Shown here: piece after piece, positions 34,961 through 44,630 of the stretch
How positions within the stretch are numbered: position 1 is the first letter of the stretch
Layout: each line of letters opens with the position of its first letter
Assembly: GCF_030348825.1 (NCBI RefSeq)
Contig: NZ_JAUCES010000005.1
Coordinates: 1,426,001 to 1,490,000 of the forward strand
Origin: Fictibacillus sp. b24
Lineage (GTDB): Bacteria; Bacillota; Bacilli; Bacillales; Fictibacillaceae
Direction of reading: 5' to 3'
DNA length: 64,000 bases
Translations under genes and position numbers: made by a program
Notes under the pieces: generated by a model
The model's database searches: none
The model's input: only the letters and a program-made list of their open reading frames with translations
What the model was told of the DNA's origin: nothing

Positions 34961-35100
34961 TTTAAAAGCCGTAAAATTAATTTATGGGCCCTTAAAAAGT
35001 GTTATAGTCCTTCAAATTATTTTATAGGCCCTCAAAAAACTTTATAGGCCCTCCACAAATTTTATAGTCCCTCAAAACTTTTTATAGGCTTTTCGACAAT
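34961..35100. repeat. Tandem 20-bp repeats (six units plus one degenerate)
   Basis: Units beginning TTTATAGGCCCTCAAAAA start at 34981, 35001, 35021, 35041, 35061 and 35081, an exact 20-bp period with a few substitutions; 34961-34980 is a decayed unit. There are no spacers and no ORF. The rest of the holA-rpsT gap holds only hairpins. Confidence 0.85.
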
Positions 35101-35200
35101 CGACAAACAAAACAACGCCTCACAAATTCGCCCTTGCCCGAAATGCTAATTAAAGACTGCCATTATACTAAACGTAAATGCCAGCCTTTTCTATGTAGGG

Positions 35201-35235
35201 AGACCCCTTTTCATCAGATGAAAAGGGGTCTTTTG
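35201..35235 (+). terminator. Orphan strong hairpin with T-tail
   Basis: AGACCCCTTTTCATC / GATGAAAAGGGGTCT is a perfect 15-bp inverted repeat around a single base, followed by TTTT. No gene end precedes it closely; read-through from holA or the tandem repeats is the only visible source of transcripts. Confidence 0.65.
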
Positions 35236-35251
35236 TACTTTCTGCCTAAAG

Positions 35252-35350
35252 TCAGACAAAAACCAGCTCATATCAGGTTAGAGCTGGCTCAAAAATTAAA
35301 TGATTTTTAGGCAAAATAAAAAAACGACCTATTGGTGTAAGGCCGTTTTT
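35252..35350 (-). terminator. Two tandem terminators behind rpsT
   Basis: Read on the minus strand, AAAACGGCC / GGTCGTTTT plus a T-run (35312-35350) is followed by CCAGCTC / GAGCTGG plus TTTTT (35255-35287). Confidence 0.75.
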
Positions 35351-35368
35351 CGGGTTTCATCCTTCAAT

Positions 35369-35635
35369 TTATGCGTTAACACCGTTTAAAGCCTTAGCAA
35401 GACGAGACTTTTGGCGAGAAGCTGCATTTTTGTGGATAAGTCCTTTGTTTGCTGCTTTGTCAATCTTCTTAGAAGCAGTAACAAAAGCTGCTTGAGCACC
35501 TTCTGCATTGTTTGAAGCTGCTAGCACTTCAAAGTTTTTGATAGCAGTACGCATGCCAGACTTAAGTGAAGCGTTGTGAGCACGACGCTTTTCGTTCGTT
35601 TTTACACGTTTAATCGCTGATTTAATATTAGCCAA
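35369..35635 (-). CDS. rpsT: 30S ribosomal protein S20
   Basis: The 88-residue basic protein [20 protein letters not shown]... is a typical S20 in full length. GGGAGGTG six bases before a TTG gives the start at 35635; the longer ORF upstream of it contains the promoter and is not translated. It is divergent from gpr. Confidence 0.95.
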   Translation of the reverse strand: MANIKSAIKRVKTNEKRRAHNASLKSGMRTAIKNFEVLAASNNAEGAQAAFVTASKKIDKAANKGLIHKNAASRQKSRLAKALNGVNA

Positions 35636-35705
35636 TCCATTCACCTCCCTAAATGAACCATGAGCAACAAAATTACTTTCCGTTGCAAAAAATAGGACAC
35701 AAAGT

Positions 35706-35734
35706 ATTCTATCAAAATCGCCCTTTAAATGCAA
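35706..35734 (-). promoter_or_regulatory. Sigma-A promoter of rpsT
   Basis: On the minus strand: TTGCAT, 17 bases, TAGAAT, about 70 bases before the rpsT start. Confidence 0.65.
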
Positions 35735-35793
35735 TACAAGAATGAAAAGGAAGAGTTGCGGCAAAAATACATGATAAAGGATGGTGGTAGATT

Positions 35794-36903
35794 ATGGGTA
35801 AAGATTTAGATCTACAAGCCTATTCAGTTCGAACTGATTTGGCGATTGAAGCTCACGATATGCTGGTAAAAGAAGATGCGGCCGTTAATAAGAGTACTCT
35901 TGAGGGCGTCATTATACATGAAAAAGACAGAGATGGTATCAAGTGTGTACGAGTTGAAATCGATGAAAAGGGTGCAGAAACAACAGGTAAAAAAGCGGGG
36001 GTATATATAACTTTTGAAGTTCAAGGAATTCGTGAAAAAGATTCAAAGCTCCAAGAAAGAGTTCAAGAAGTTTTTGCACACGATTTTAATCAGTTTTTAA
36101 ATGAACAAGGTGTAAAAAAAGATGATACTTGCTTAGTCGTGGGTCTAGGCAACTGGAATGTAACACCAGACTCACTAGGTCCTCTTGTTGTTGAAAACTT
36201 AACAATCACGAAGCACCTTTTTGAATTAGCTCCTGAAAACGTTGAAGAAGGATTCAGACCCGTATGTGCGATCTCTCCGGGAGTAATGGGTATTACAGGA
36301 ATTGAAACAAGCGATATTATTGATGGCATCGTAAAAAGGGTGAACCCTGATTTTGTAATCGCAATCGATGCTTTAGCATCACGATCAATTGAGAGGGTAA
36401 ACGCTACGATTCAAGTTTCTAATACTGGGATTCATCCGGGTTCAGGCGTTGGCAACAAACGTAAAGAACTGAGCAAAGAAACACTAGGTATTCCGGTTAT
36501 ATCTATAGGTATCCCAACCGTTGTTGATGCAGCAACCATTACAAGTGATACGATTGATTTTATCTTAAAACACTTCGGGCGGGAGATGAACGAGAAAGAC
36601 AAACCTTCCAAATCTCTTTTGCCTGCTGGTATGACGTTTGGAGAAAAGAAAGTATTAACCGATGATGACATGCCTGAAGAAGGTCACCGTAAATCGTTTT
36701 TAGGTATTGTCGGCGTGTTAGAGGACGACGAAAAGCTTCGGTTGATTCGTGAAGTTTTAGCACCACTTGGACATAATTTAATGGTTACGCCAAAGGAAGT
36801 GGATGTGTTTATAGAAGATATGGCGAACGTTCTTGCCAATGGATTAAACACCGCTCTTCACGGTGGAATCGATCAAGGGAACACATCATCCTATACACAT
36901 TAA
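35794..36903 (+). CDS. gpr: Germination protease (GPR), spore protease zymogen
   Basis: Aspartic-type protease that degrades alpha/beta and gamma SASPs at the start of spore germination. The 369-residue product starts with a short propeptide; [11 protein letters not shown] contains the T-D/L autoprocessing site that mimics the SASP target. The conserved [25 protein letters not shown] and [14 protein letters not shown] blocks are present. Forespore sigma-G control is expected; CATGATA at 35770 is a possible -10, without a clear -35. Confidence 0.95.
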   Translation: MGKDLDLQAYSVRTDLAIEAHDMLVKEDAAVNKSTLEGVIIHEKDRDGIKCVRVEIDEKGAETTGKKAGVYITFEVQGIREKDSKLQERVQEVFAHDFNQFLNEQGVKKDDTCLVVGLGNWNVTPDSLGPLVVENLTITKHLFELAPENVEEGFRPVCAISPGVMGITGIETSDIIDGIVKRVNPDFVIAIDALASRSIERVNATIQVSNTGIHPGSGVGNKRKELSKETLGIPVISIGIPTVVDAATITSDTIDFILKHFGREMNEKDKPSKSLLPAGMTFGEKKVLTDDDMPEEGHRKSFLGIVGVLEDDEKLRLIREVLAPLGHNLMVTPKEVDVFIEDMANVLANGLNTALHGGIDQGNTSSYTH

Positions 36904-36973
36904 GTTTTATAGTCATGTTTGGACAAGCTTGTGCATAAATTTAAATTGTATATCCCCACGTGGAGGAAAAATC

Positions 36974-37324
36974 ATGGCAAAATTTATGTTAAAGTGTTTC
37001 GGACTGGTAATTATACTTTTATTTGGGGTCTTATTTGGTATTCAAAAAGCGCATTTTGAAATGGATGAATTAAAGACGCCATCTCTAAAGAGTATTAAAT
37101 CTTTATCATCAACATCACAAAATCAATCTAAAACAACAGAAGCTGAGACCGTAACGAGTCATGATATTAAAACAAAACAAGAAACGTTAAATAAAATTGA
37201 TTCTTTTAATGTGTTTTCTGCACTGGGTCAAAATCTTACATCATGGATTTCTTCAGCTTTTAGTGTCATGATCTCTGTTTTCGGTATCATCATACAGGAG
37301 ATGTTAGCAGTCTTTTCGCCATAA
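36974..37324 (+). CDS. yqxA: YqxA family protein (DUF3679)
   Basis: 116 residues with an N-terminal membrane helix (LKCFGLVIILLFGVLFGIQKAH), a Ser/Thr/Gln-rich middle and a hydrophobic C-terminal part. This resembles B. subtilis YqxA, which lies downstream of spoIIP and is co-transcribed with gpr-spoIIP. Here it follows gpr directly, 70 bases on. TGGAGG lies before the ATG. Function unknown, probably sporulation. Confidence 0.8.
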   Translation: MAKFMLKCFGLVIILLFGVLFGIQKAHFEMDELKTPSLKSIKSLSSTSQNQSKTTEAETVTSHDIKTKQETLNKIDSFNVFSALGQNLTSWISSAFSVMISVFGIIIQEMLAVFSP

Positions 37325-37364
37325 GAACCATGAAGGATTCTCTCCTTTAGGGGTTCCTTTTTTT
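37325..37364 (+). terminator. Terminator after yqxA
   Basis: GAACC...AAGGA...TCCTTT..GGGTTC with a following run of T forms an imperfect hairpin just behind yqxA. Confidence 0.6.
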
Positions 37365-37365
37365 T

Positions 37366-37658
37366 GCAGTTTTTGCAAACTTTGTTGCTTTTGAAAGTGA
37401 TTGATTTCCGTTCCAGGCTGCTCCCTTTCCGCGGGGCAGGCGGTGAGCCACATTTGTACGTTTCACTCTTAAGTGTCTCACCTGCCCGTTTTAAGAAATA
37501 TCCTTGCTCCTGCGTCTACAAGCAAATGCTACCGAGGTGAGCTTCCTCGTCGCATGCCTTGCTTAGAAGCTTTTCAGGTAGTAGGCACGCACCTTGCACT
37601 CCAATCAACAATCATAGAAGACTACATTTGAAAGCAACAATCTTTTAGAAAAGAGCGT
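37366..37658 (-). repeat. Dispersed intergenic repeat, copy C (with internal insertion)
   Basis: Minus orientation, from TTGCTTTTGAAAGTGATTGATTTCCG to GAAAGCAACAATCTTTTAGAAAAGAGC. The centre is the TACG...CTTAAGTG type. About 80 extra bases (37487-37590) sit in the second arm, at the mirror position of the insertion in copy A, and contain their own TGAGCTTCCTCG...TTGCTTAGAAGC sequences. Confidence 0.85.
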
Positions 37659-37762
37659 TTTGTTTGATGCCCAGAGAGACTTATTCGTTCTATTTCCTTA
37701 CGAGTTTTTAAATATATTTTGGTATCCGAAGAGGTGCTTATTGTAATTTTATTAGGTTGTCA

Positions 37763-37791
37763 TTGAAACAGGTACCTTGTATTGCTATAAT
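37763..37791 (+). promoter_or_regulatory. Sigma-A promoter of lepA
   Basis: TTGAAA, 17 bases, TATAAT with an extended TGC before it; the start codon is 44 bases downstream. Confidence 0.75.
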
Positions 37792-37834
37792 CAAAGCTAG
37801 TGACTTTTCCTAAAATTGTAGGAGTGAACGTATA

Positions 37835-39670
37835 ATGAATAGAGAAGAAAAATTAAAAAGACAAGCTAAGATACGAAACTTTTCCATCATTGCTCATATT
37901 GACCATGGGAAATCTACATTAGCTGACAGAATTTTGGAAGAAACAAGTGCTCTAACACAGCGTGAGATGAAAGAACAGTTGTTAGACTCAATGGATCTAG
38001 AACGTGAACGTGGAATTACGATTAAATTAAATGCCGTTCAGCTTCAATATAAAGCAAAAGATGGTGAGATTTATACGTTCCACTTGATTGATACCCCGGG
38101 ACACGTAGACTTTACATACGAGGTTTCTAGAAGCTTAGCAGCTTGTGAGGGAGCTTTGCTTATTGTAGATGCCGCTCAGGGTATTGAAGCGCAAACGTTA
38201 GCAAACGTATACTTGGCTCTTGAGAATGATCTTGAGATCTTGCCAGTTATCAACAAGATCGATCTTCCGAGTGCTGAGCCAGAAAGAGTACGCCAAGAGA
38301 TTGAAGATGTTATCGGACTGGATGCTTCAGAAGCAGTACTTGCTTCAGCGAAAGCAGGTATTGGTATTCAAGATATTCTAGAACAGATTGTAGCAAAAGT
38401 ACCAGCTCCTCCAGGTGATCCTGAGGGACCTCTTAAAGCGCTTATCTTTGACTCCCTTTATGATCCATATAGAGGCGTAGTAACGTATATTCGTGTGGCT
38501 GAAGGTACAGTTAAGGTCGGCGATAAAATTAGAATGATGGCAACTGGAAAAGAGTTTGAGGTGCTTGAACTCGGAGTATTCACTCCTAAAGCGGTTCAAA
38601 AAGACTTTTTAACAGTTGGTGATGTTGGTTTCTTAACAGCTTCTATCAAAAACGTTGGGGATACTCAAGTCGGGGATACGATAACAAGTGCAGTTAAAGG
38701 CGCATCTGAACCTCTACCTGGTTATAGAAAGATGAACCCAATGGTATATTGCGGACTATATCCAGTAGACACTGCAAAATATAACGACCTGCGTGAAGCG
38801 TTAGAACGACTTGTGTTAAATGATTCTGCTCTTCAATATGAGCCTGAGACTTCTCAAGCCCTTGGATTTGGATTCCGGTGTGGATTCTTAGGACTTCTTC
38901 ATATGGAGATCATTCAAGAACGTATTGAACGTGAATTTAATATTGACCTTATCGCAACAGCACCAAGCGTTATTTATAACGTTACGATGACGGACGGTGA
39001 AAAAATAATCGTCGATAACCCTGCTAATATGCCTGAAGCACAGAAGATTTCTGTCGTTGAAGAACCATATGTTAAAGCTTCAATCATGACACCTAACGAT
39101 TATGTTGGGACAATTATGGAGATCTGCCAAAAGAAACGCGGCATCTTCATGACGATGGATTATTTAGAAAACAATCGCGTAAACGTTCTTTACGAGATTC
39201 CGCTTTCTGAGATCGTTTATGATTTCTTTGATCAGTTAAAATCTAGTACAAAAGGGTACGCATCTCTTGATTATGAGTTGATTGGTTATAAACCATCAAA
39301 GCTGGTTAAGATGGAAATATTGCTGAACAATGAAAAGATTGATGCCTTGTCTGTTATTGTTCATAAAGACTTCGCGTATGAGCGCGGTAAAGTAGTAGTT
39401 GAAAAGCTAAAAGAATTGATTCCGCGTCAACAGTTTGAAGTGCCAATACAAGCTGCAATTGGTCAGAAGATTGTCGCTCGTTCAAACATTAAGGCATTAA
39501 GAAAGAACGTTTTAGCTAAGTGTTACGGCGGGGATATCTCGCGTAAACGTAAGCTATTAGATAAACAAAAAGAAGGTAAAAAGCGTATGAAGACAATCGG
39601 TCGAGTAGATGTACCTCAAGAAGCGTTTATGGCCGTTCTTCGTATGGATGATACAAACAACAACAAATAA
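37835..39670 (+). CDS. lepA: Elongation factor 4 (LepA)
   Basis: A 611-residue ribosome-binding GTPase that can back-translocate tRNAs. It has P-loop AHIDHGKST (20-28), DTPGHVDF (G3), NKIDLP (G4), EF-G-like domains III and V, and the LepA-specific C-terminal domain ([24 protein letters not shown]). Own promoter and terminator; it precedes hemW as in B. subtilis. Confidence 0.96.
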   Translation: MNREEKLKRQAKIRNFSIIAHIDHGKSTLADRILEETSALTQREMKEQLLDSMDLERERGITIKLNAVQLQYKAKDGEIYTFHLIDTPGHVDFTYEVSRSLAACEGALLIVDAAQGIEAQTLANVYLALENDLEILPVINKIDLPSAEPERVRQEIEDVIGLDASEAVLASAKAGIGIQDILEQIVAKVPAPPGDPEGPLKALIFDSLYDPYRGVVTYIRVAEGTVKVGDKIRMMATGKEFEVLELGVFTPKAVQKDFLTVGDVGFLTASIKNVGDTQVGDTITSAVKGASEPLPGYRKMNPMVYCGLYPVDTAKYNDLREALERLVLNDSALQYEPETSQALGFGFRCGFLGLLHMEIIQERIEREFNIDLIATAPSVIYNVTMTDGEKIIVDNPANMPEAQKISVVEEPYVKASIMTPNDYVGTIMEICQKKRGIFMTMDYLENNRVNVLYEIPLSEIVYDFFDQLKSSTKGYASLDYELIGYKPSKLVKMEILLNNEKIDALSVIVHKDFAYERGKVVVEKLKELIPRQQFEVPIQAAIGQKIVARSNIKALRKNVLAKCYGGDISRKRKLLDKQKEGKKRMKTIGRVDVPQEAFMAVLRMDDTNNNK

Positions 39671-39680
39671 AAGCTGTTTT

Positions 39681-39710
39681 AAGACCGCGAAGGCAATTTT
39701 AGCGGTCTTT
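39681..39710 (+). terminator. lepA terminator
   Basis: AAGACCGC / GCGGTCTT with a 13-base loop and short T-run, close behind the lepA stop. Confidence 0.65.
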
Positions 39711-39743
39711 CCTAATTTATGAGAATAAAAGGCGGTGAACATC

Positions 39744-40889
39744 GTGCTTAAAGCGGCATACCTTCATATCCCATTCTGTGTTCAAATTTGTAACTATTGT
39801 GATTTTAATAAGATTTTTATTCATCAGCAGCCAGTAGATGAATATTTAGCGTCTATGAAAAAAGAGATGCTGAATACGACGTCCAGGTTTAAGAACTATG
39901 AAATGGAGACGATTTTCGTAGGAGGGGGAACGCCTACTTCTCTAAGTGAAGATCAATTGAACACCTTCTTAAATGATGTAAACGAAGTGTTTGGAAACAA
40001 ATACTTAAAAGAATTCACAGTTGAGGCAAATCCAGAACAAACAACAAAAGAAAAAATCGCAGTTTTAAAAGATAATGGGGTTAACAGGCTGAGTATCGGC
40101 GTGCAGGCGTTTCAATCCTCTTTGTTAAAAAAATTAGGTCGGACACATAACAGAGAAGATGTGTATTCAACTGTTGCTGAAGCTAAAGCTGCAGGAATTC
40201 ACAATATGTCGATTGATTTGATGTTTGGTTTGCCAGGACAAACGATGGATATGTTCAAGAAGTCAGTAGACGAGGCACTGGCACTTGATGTTCCGCACAT
40301 ATCGTCTTATTCATTGCAGATTGAAAAGAAAACTGTATTTTATAATCTAGCCCAAAAAGGTAAGCTCGTCTTGCCAGAGCAAGAGCTTGAAGCCGCAATG
40401 TATGAATATTTAATTGAGACTCTTGATAAAAAAGGATTCAAGCAATATGAGATCAGCAATTTTGCAATTCCTGGGTTTGAGAGCAAACATAATCTCCAAT
40501 ACTGGAATAATAACGAATATTTTGGGATTGGTGCAGGAGCCCATAGTTATGTTGAGGGGACGAGAAGAAGAAATGCGGGTCCATTAAAACAATATATGAA
40601 CTTAATCGAGGAACAAGGTTTTCCTTATATCGAAGAACATCAAGTACCTATAGCTGAAAAGATGGAAGAAGAAATGTTCATGGGTCTTCGTAAAGAAGAA
40701 GGTGTTTCTGATAAGACGTTTATGAATCGTTATGGCAGATCCATGTTTGATATTTATAAAGAACCCATTCAAAGACTCATTCAAAAAGGTTGGCTGGAAC
40801 AGAGGGAAGACACTCTTCTTTTAACAAAGGATGGAAGACCTTTAGGCAACGAAGTCTTTCAAGAATTTATTGGTGTAGTTTTAGATTGA
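39744..40889 (+). CDS. hemW: Heme chaperone HemW (radical SAM)
   Basis: A protein of about 381 residues with the radical-SAM cluster motif CVQICNYCDF (C-x3-C-x2-C), the GGGTPT motif, VEANPE and GVQAFQSSLL. The C-terminal HemN-like domain is present, but it lacks the features of true coproporphyrinogen dehydrogenase; this group is now considered to deliver heme. AAAGGCGG fits GTG at 39744 (MLKAAYLHIPFC). Confidence 0.92.
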   Translation: MLKAAYLHIPFCVQICNYCDFNKIFIHQQPVDEYLASMKKEMLNTTSRFKNYEMETIFVGGGTPTSLSEDQLNTFLNDVNEVFGNKYLKEFTVEANPEQTTKEKIAVLKDNGVNRLSIGVQAFQSSLLKKLGRTHNREDVYSTVAEAKAAGIHNMSIDLMFGLPGQTMDMFKKSVDEALALDVPHISSYSLQIEKKTVFYNLAQKGKLVLPEQELEAAMYEYLIETLDKKGFKQYEISNFAIPGFESKHNLQYWNNNEYFGIGAGAHSYVEGTRRRNAGPLKQYMNLIEEQGFPYIEEHQVPIAEKMEEEMFMGLRKEEGVSDKTFMNRYGRSMFDIYKEPIQRLIQKGWLEQREDTLLLTKDGRPLGNEVFQEFIGVVLD

Positions 40890-40926
40890 CAACGAAGAGT
40901 ACCTTTTGGTAACTTATATTATAGAT

Positions 40927-40953
40927 TTAGCACTCGCTCTTTAAGAGTGCTAA
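40927..40953. promoter_or_regulatory. CIRCE operator of the hrcA operon
   Basis: TTAGCACTC-N9-GAGTGCTAA is a perfect CIRCE element, 17 bases before the hrcA start. It is the binding site for HrcA repressor. Confidence 0.98.
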
Positions 40954-40969
40954 CAAATGGGGTGATGGT

Positions 40970-41995
40970 ATGTTAACGGAACGTCAACTCTTTATTCTGC
41001 GTGTTTTAATAGATGACTATATTAAGCATGTTGAGCCTGTAGGTTCCCGTACAATTTCTAAGCGAGAGGACATTACCTACAGTCCCGCAACCATTCGAAA
41101 TGAACTTGCGGATTTGGAGGATCTTGGATTCTTAGAAAAAACCCATACATCATCTGGTAGAATACCGTCTGAAAAAGGTTATCGTTTTTATGTAGATCAC
41201 CTTCTACCTTCTCTTTTCATGAAGGAAAGTGAGATTGGACATTCAGAACTTTTATTCACAGAAAAAGTTCAGGAGGCAGAAGCGTTATTTGATCAATCTG
41301 CTAAAATTCTATCAGATTTGACCAATTATACATCTGTTGTTTTAGGGCCTAACGCCCTAGACATGAAGCTCAAGCACATGCAGATCATTCCGATATCGTC
41401 TCAGATGGCTGTTGCTATTTTCGTAACGAACACCGGACATGTTGAAAACAGACAGATCGTTCTGCCTGAAACAATTGAACCGTCTGAACTTGAGAAGCTC
41501 GTTAATATTTTGAACGAAAGACTTGCAGGGGTTAGATTGATAGAGCTGAACACACGTATTCAAAAAGAACTTTCAACTGTGTTTAAAAAACATCTCCGAG
41601 ATTATCAAAACATGGGAGTTTTCCTTGATCAGCTTTTATTATGGAGCAAGAAAGAAAAGCTTTTTTATGGCGGGAAAACAAACATGCTTTCTCAACCGGA
41701 ATTCCGTGATCTTGATAAGGTTAGACCGCTTCTCGACTTTTTGGAAACGCGTGATCTAATGGAAAAGCTTGTTTCCTCTACTGATAAGGGTCTAACAATT
41801 CGGATTGGTACAGAGAATGAGCATGAAGCCATGAAAAACTGCAGTGTGATAAATGCTTCCTATACCATGCATGGCAAACATATAGGAACCATTTCATTGA
41901 TCGGTCCAACGAGAATGGAATACAAGAAAGTTATTTCGCTGCTAGATTCGTTATCCAAGGAAATGACAAATCGATTAAACGGTTTTTCTAATTAA
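40970..41995 (+). CDS. hrcA: Heat-inducible transcription repressor HrcA
   Basis: A 341-residue repressor that binds CIRCE with the help of GroEL. The N-terminal winged helix (RTISKREDITYSPATIRNELADLEDLGFLEKTHTSSGRIPSEKGYR) is followed by the GAF-like domain and RIGTENEHEAMKNCSVINASY. It is the first gene of hrcA-grpE-dnaK-dnaJ and represses its own operon. Confidence 0.96.
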   Translation: MLTERQLFILRVLIDDYIKHVEPVGSRTISKREDITYSPATIRNELADLEDLGFLEKTHTSSGRIPSEKGYRFYVDHLLPSLFMKESEIGHSELLFTEKVQEAEALFDQSAKILSDLTNYTSVVLGPNALDMKLKHMQIIPISSQMAVAIFVTNTGHVENRQIVLPETIEPSELEKLVNILNERLAGVRLIELNTRIQKELSTVFKKHLRDYQNMGVFLDQLLLWSKKEKLFYGGKTNMLSQPEFRDLDKVRPLLDFLETRDLMEKLVSSTDKGLTIRIGTENEHEAMKNCSVINASYTMHGKHIGTISLIGPTRMEYKKVISLLDSLSKEMTNRLNGFSN

Positions 41996-42021
41996 TTGTA
42001 TTAGTTTAGGGAGGTGAAAGC

Positions 42022-42594
42022 ATGAACAAAGAGGATATCACTCAAGATCAATCACAGACAGATGTGAATGAAGAAGTGGCGGAAACTGAAGAAGTTGTTG
42101 AAGAATCAGCAGAATCTTCAACCGAGGAAACTCTTAGTGAAGAACAGCTACGTATCTCAGAATTAGAAGCAAAACTTGAGGAAGCTAGTCAAAAGAATCT
42201 TCGTTTGCAAGCGGATTACGATAATTTCCGTCGCCGTACAAGAGAAGAACAGGCAGCGAGCCTTAAATATAAATCTCAAAGTCTTTTAGAACAGTTATTA
42301 CCTGCACTCGATAACTTTGAGCGTGCTTTGAAGACTGAAGCTACGAACGAGCAAACCAAAACGCTAATCCAAGGGATGGAAATGGTTTATCGTCAGTTGG
42401 CAGATGCTCTGAAACAAGAGGGATTGACAGAAATTCCGTCAGTTGGTCAAACATTTGACCCGAACTTGCACCAAGCTGTAATGCAAGTAGAGGATTCTGA
42501 ATTTGAATCCAACACGGTTATTGAGGAATTGCAAAAAGGTTATTTGTTAAAAGATCGAGTAATTCGACCAGCAATGGTAAAAGTAAACGCTTAA
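42022..42594 (+). CDS. grpE: Nucleotide exchange factor GrpE
   Basis: 190 residues: an acidic, disordered N-terminus (about 1-45), a long coiled coil ([30 protein letters not shown]) and the C-terminal beta domain ending [14 protein letters not shown]. It releases ADP from DnaK. The RBS is AGGGAGGTG. Confidence 0.96.
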   Translation: MNKEDITQDQSQTDVNEEVAETEEVVEESAESSTEETLSEEQLRISELEAKLEEASQKNLRLQADYDNFRRRTREEQAASLKYKSQSLLEQLLPALDNFERALKTEATNEQTKTLIQGMEMVYRQLADALKQEGLTEIPSVGQTFDPNLHQAVMQVEDSEFESNTVIEELQKGYLLKDRVIRPAMVKVNA

Positions 42595-42625
42595 GAACTA
42601 CATATGAATGATGGAGGGAAAAAAC

Positions 42626-44458
42626 ATGAGTAAAATCATCGGTATTGACTTAGGTACAACAAACTCTTGTGTGGCTGTTATGGAAGGTGGAGAAGCGGTT
42701 GTAATTCCTAATCCGGAAGGAAACCGTACAACACCATCAGTAGTAGCATTCAAAGACGGAGACCGTTCAGTTGGGGAAGTTGCAAAGCGTCAGGCTGTAA
42801 CGAATCCGAATACAATCATGTCGATCAAACGTTATATGGGAACTGACCATAAAGAAACGGTTGAAGGTAAAGATTACACTCCACAAGAGATCTCCGCGAT
42901 CATCTTGCAAAAATTAAAGTCTCACGCAGAAGACTACCTTGGAGAAAAGGTTGAAAAAGCGGTTATTACAGTGCCTGCTTATTTCAATGATGCACAGCGT
43001 CAAGCAACTAAAGATGCTGGACAAATCGCAGGACTTCAAGTTGAGCGTATCGTAAACGAGCCTACTGCAGCTGCTTTAGCTTACGGTCTTGAAAAAGACG
43101 AAGACCAAACGATCCTAGTATTTGACCTTGGTGGTGGTACGTTTGACGTATCAATCCTTGAACTAGGCGATGGTTTCTTTGAAGTAAAAGCTACTTCTGG
43201 AGATAACAAGCTTGGTGGAGATGATTTTGACCAAGTTATCATCGACCACTTAGTTAGCGAATTCAAGAAAGAGAACGGTATTGATCTTTCTCAAGATAAG
43301 ATGGCACTTCAGCGTTTGAAGGATGCAGCTGAGAAAGCGAAGAAAGATCTTTCTGGTGTAACATCTACTCAAATCTCATTGCCGTTTATTACTGCGGACG
43401 CTTCTGGACCTAAGCACTTAGAGTTAAACTTATCTCGAGCAAAATTTGAAGATCTTTCTTCAGACTTAGTTGAGCGCACTATGGGACCTACTCGCCGAGC
43501 ACTTCAAGATGCTGGAATGTCACCTTCTGATCTTGATAAAGTAATTCTTGTTGGTGGATCTACTCGTATCCCTGCTGTACAAGAAGCGATCAAGAAGTTC
43601 ACGGGTAAAGAGCCTCATAAAGGTGTAAACCCTGATGAAGTTGTAGCACTAGGTGCAGCTATTCAAGGTGGAGTGCTTGCTGGTGATGTAAAGGATGTTG
43701 TTCTTCTAGATGTAACACCACTTTCATTAGGTATTGAAACAATGGGTGGAGTATTTACGAGATTGATCGATCGTAACACTACGATCCCAACTTCAAAATC
43801 CCAAGTATTTTCAACGGCTGTTGACAACCAAACATCTGTTGATATCCATGTTCTTCAAGGAGAGCGTGAGATGGCAGCGCACAATAAAACGCTTGGAAGA
43901 TTCCAGTTATCTGAAATCCCACCAGCACCGCGTGGAGTGCCTCAAATCGAAGTAAGCTTTGACATCGATGCGAACGGGATTGTAAACGTACGTGCAAAAG
44001 ATCTAGGAACGAATAAAGAGCAATCCATCACGATTAAATCTTCTACAGGACTTTCTGACGAAGAGATCGATCGCATGGTAAAAGACGCTGAAGAAAATGC
44101 TGAAGCGGATAAGAAGAAACGTGAAGAGATCGACACTAGAAATGAAGCGGATCAGCTTGTATTCACAGTTGATAAAACGTTGAAAGACCTTGAAGGTAAA
44201 GTAGACGAAGCTGAAGTGAAGAAAGCTGAAGAAGCTAAAGAGAGCTTGAAAAAGGCCCTTGAAGGTGACGATATTGAAGCGATTAAGAAAGAAAAGGACG
44301 CATTGAGCGAAATCGTTCAACAGCTTTCTGTTAAACTTTATGAGCAAGCAGCTCAACAAGCTCAAGCTCAACAAGGCGATGCAGAAGGACAATCAACGAA
44401 GAATGATGACAACATCGTTGACGCTGATTATGAAGAAGTAAACGACGATAAAAAGTAA
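42626..44458 (+). CDS. dnaK: Chaperone DnaK (Hsp70)
   Basis: A 610-residue ATP-dependent chaperone. It starts [22 protein letters not shown] and has [16 protein letters not shown] (phosphate 2), [14 protein letters not shown], a substrate domain and the C-terminal [21 protein letters not shown] before ATG at 42626 decides the start. Like other Gram-positive DnaK proteins it lacks the roughly 24-residue insertion in the nucleotide-binding domain. Confidence 0.97.
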   Translation: MSKIIGIDLGTTNSCVAVMEGGEAVVIPNPEGNRTTPSVVAFKDGDRSVGEVAKRQAVTNPNTIMSIKRYMGTDHKETVEGKDYTPQEISAIILQKLKSHAEDYLGEKVEKAVITVPAYFNDAQRQATKDAGQIAGLQVERIVNEPTAAALAYGLEKDEDQTILVFDLGGGTFDVSILELGDGFFEVKATSGDNKLGGDDFDQVIIDHLVSEFKKENGIDLSQDKMALQRLKDAAEKAKKDLSGVTSTQISLPFITADASGPKHLELNLSRAKFEDLSSDLVERTMGPTRRALQDAGMSPSDLDKVILVGGSTRIPAVQEAIKKFTGKEPHKGVNPDEVVALGAAIQGGVLAGDVKDVVLLDVTPLSLGIETMGGVFTRLIDRNTTIPTSKSQVFSTAVDNQTSVDIHVLQGEREMAAHNKTLGRFQLSEIPPAPRGVPQIEVSFDIDANGIVNVRAKDLGTNKEQSITIKSSTGLSDEEIDRMVKDAEENAEADKKKREEIDTRNEADQLVFTVDKTLKDLEGKVDEAEVKKAEEAKESLKKALEGDDIEAIKKEKDALSEIVQQLSVKLYEQAAQQAQAQQGDAEGQSTKNDDNIVDADYEEVNDDKK

Positions 44459-44470
44459 TTTTTAGCAGAT

Positions 44471-44509
44471 AAAAGTCAAAGTCAGGTCATCTTGACTTTG
44501 ACTTTTTTT
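44471..44509 (+). terminator. Terminator between dnaK and dnaJ
   Basis: AAAAGTCAAAGTCA / TGACTTTGACTTTT is a 14-bp stem followed by T. dnaJ must then depend on read-through or its own promoter. Confidence 0.85.
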
Positions 44510-44569
44510 CTGAGTTGACGATGAGAACATCGGACTTAAGACCGTAACAAAACCTTTGCAGTTTTCGTC

Positions 44570-44598
44570 TTGAGTCAGGTGGTATTCAATGGTAAGAT
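44570..44598 (+). promoter_or_regulatory. Candidate promoter of dnaJ
   Basis: TTGAGT, 17 bases, TAAGAT, 33 bases before the dnaJ start and downstream of the dnaK terminator. Confidence 0.45.
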
Positions 44599-44630
44599 AA
44601 CTTTTATGTGAGAAATCGGGAGTGTCCTAT

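Noticed and set aside
34961-35100. CRISPR array
   Set aside because: The 20-bp units are directly joined with no spacers, and no cas gene is near.
35740-35776. Sigma-G promoter for gpr with CATGATA at 35770
   Set aside because: No -35 element at the right distance; only noted in the gene entry.
40886-40920. Sigma-A promoter of hrcA from TTGACA at 40886 and TATATT at 40915
   Set aside because: Both hexamers look good, but the 23-base spacing is too long; the true promoter next to CIRCE could not be fixed.
44003-44392. 129-codon antisense ORF over dnaK, and those over dnaJ at 44679-45062 and 45267-45536
   Set aside because: Opposite strand of well-identified chaperone genes; low-complexity products rich in Phe, Leu and Ser typical of shadows.
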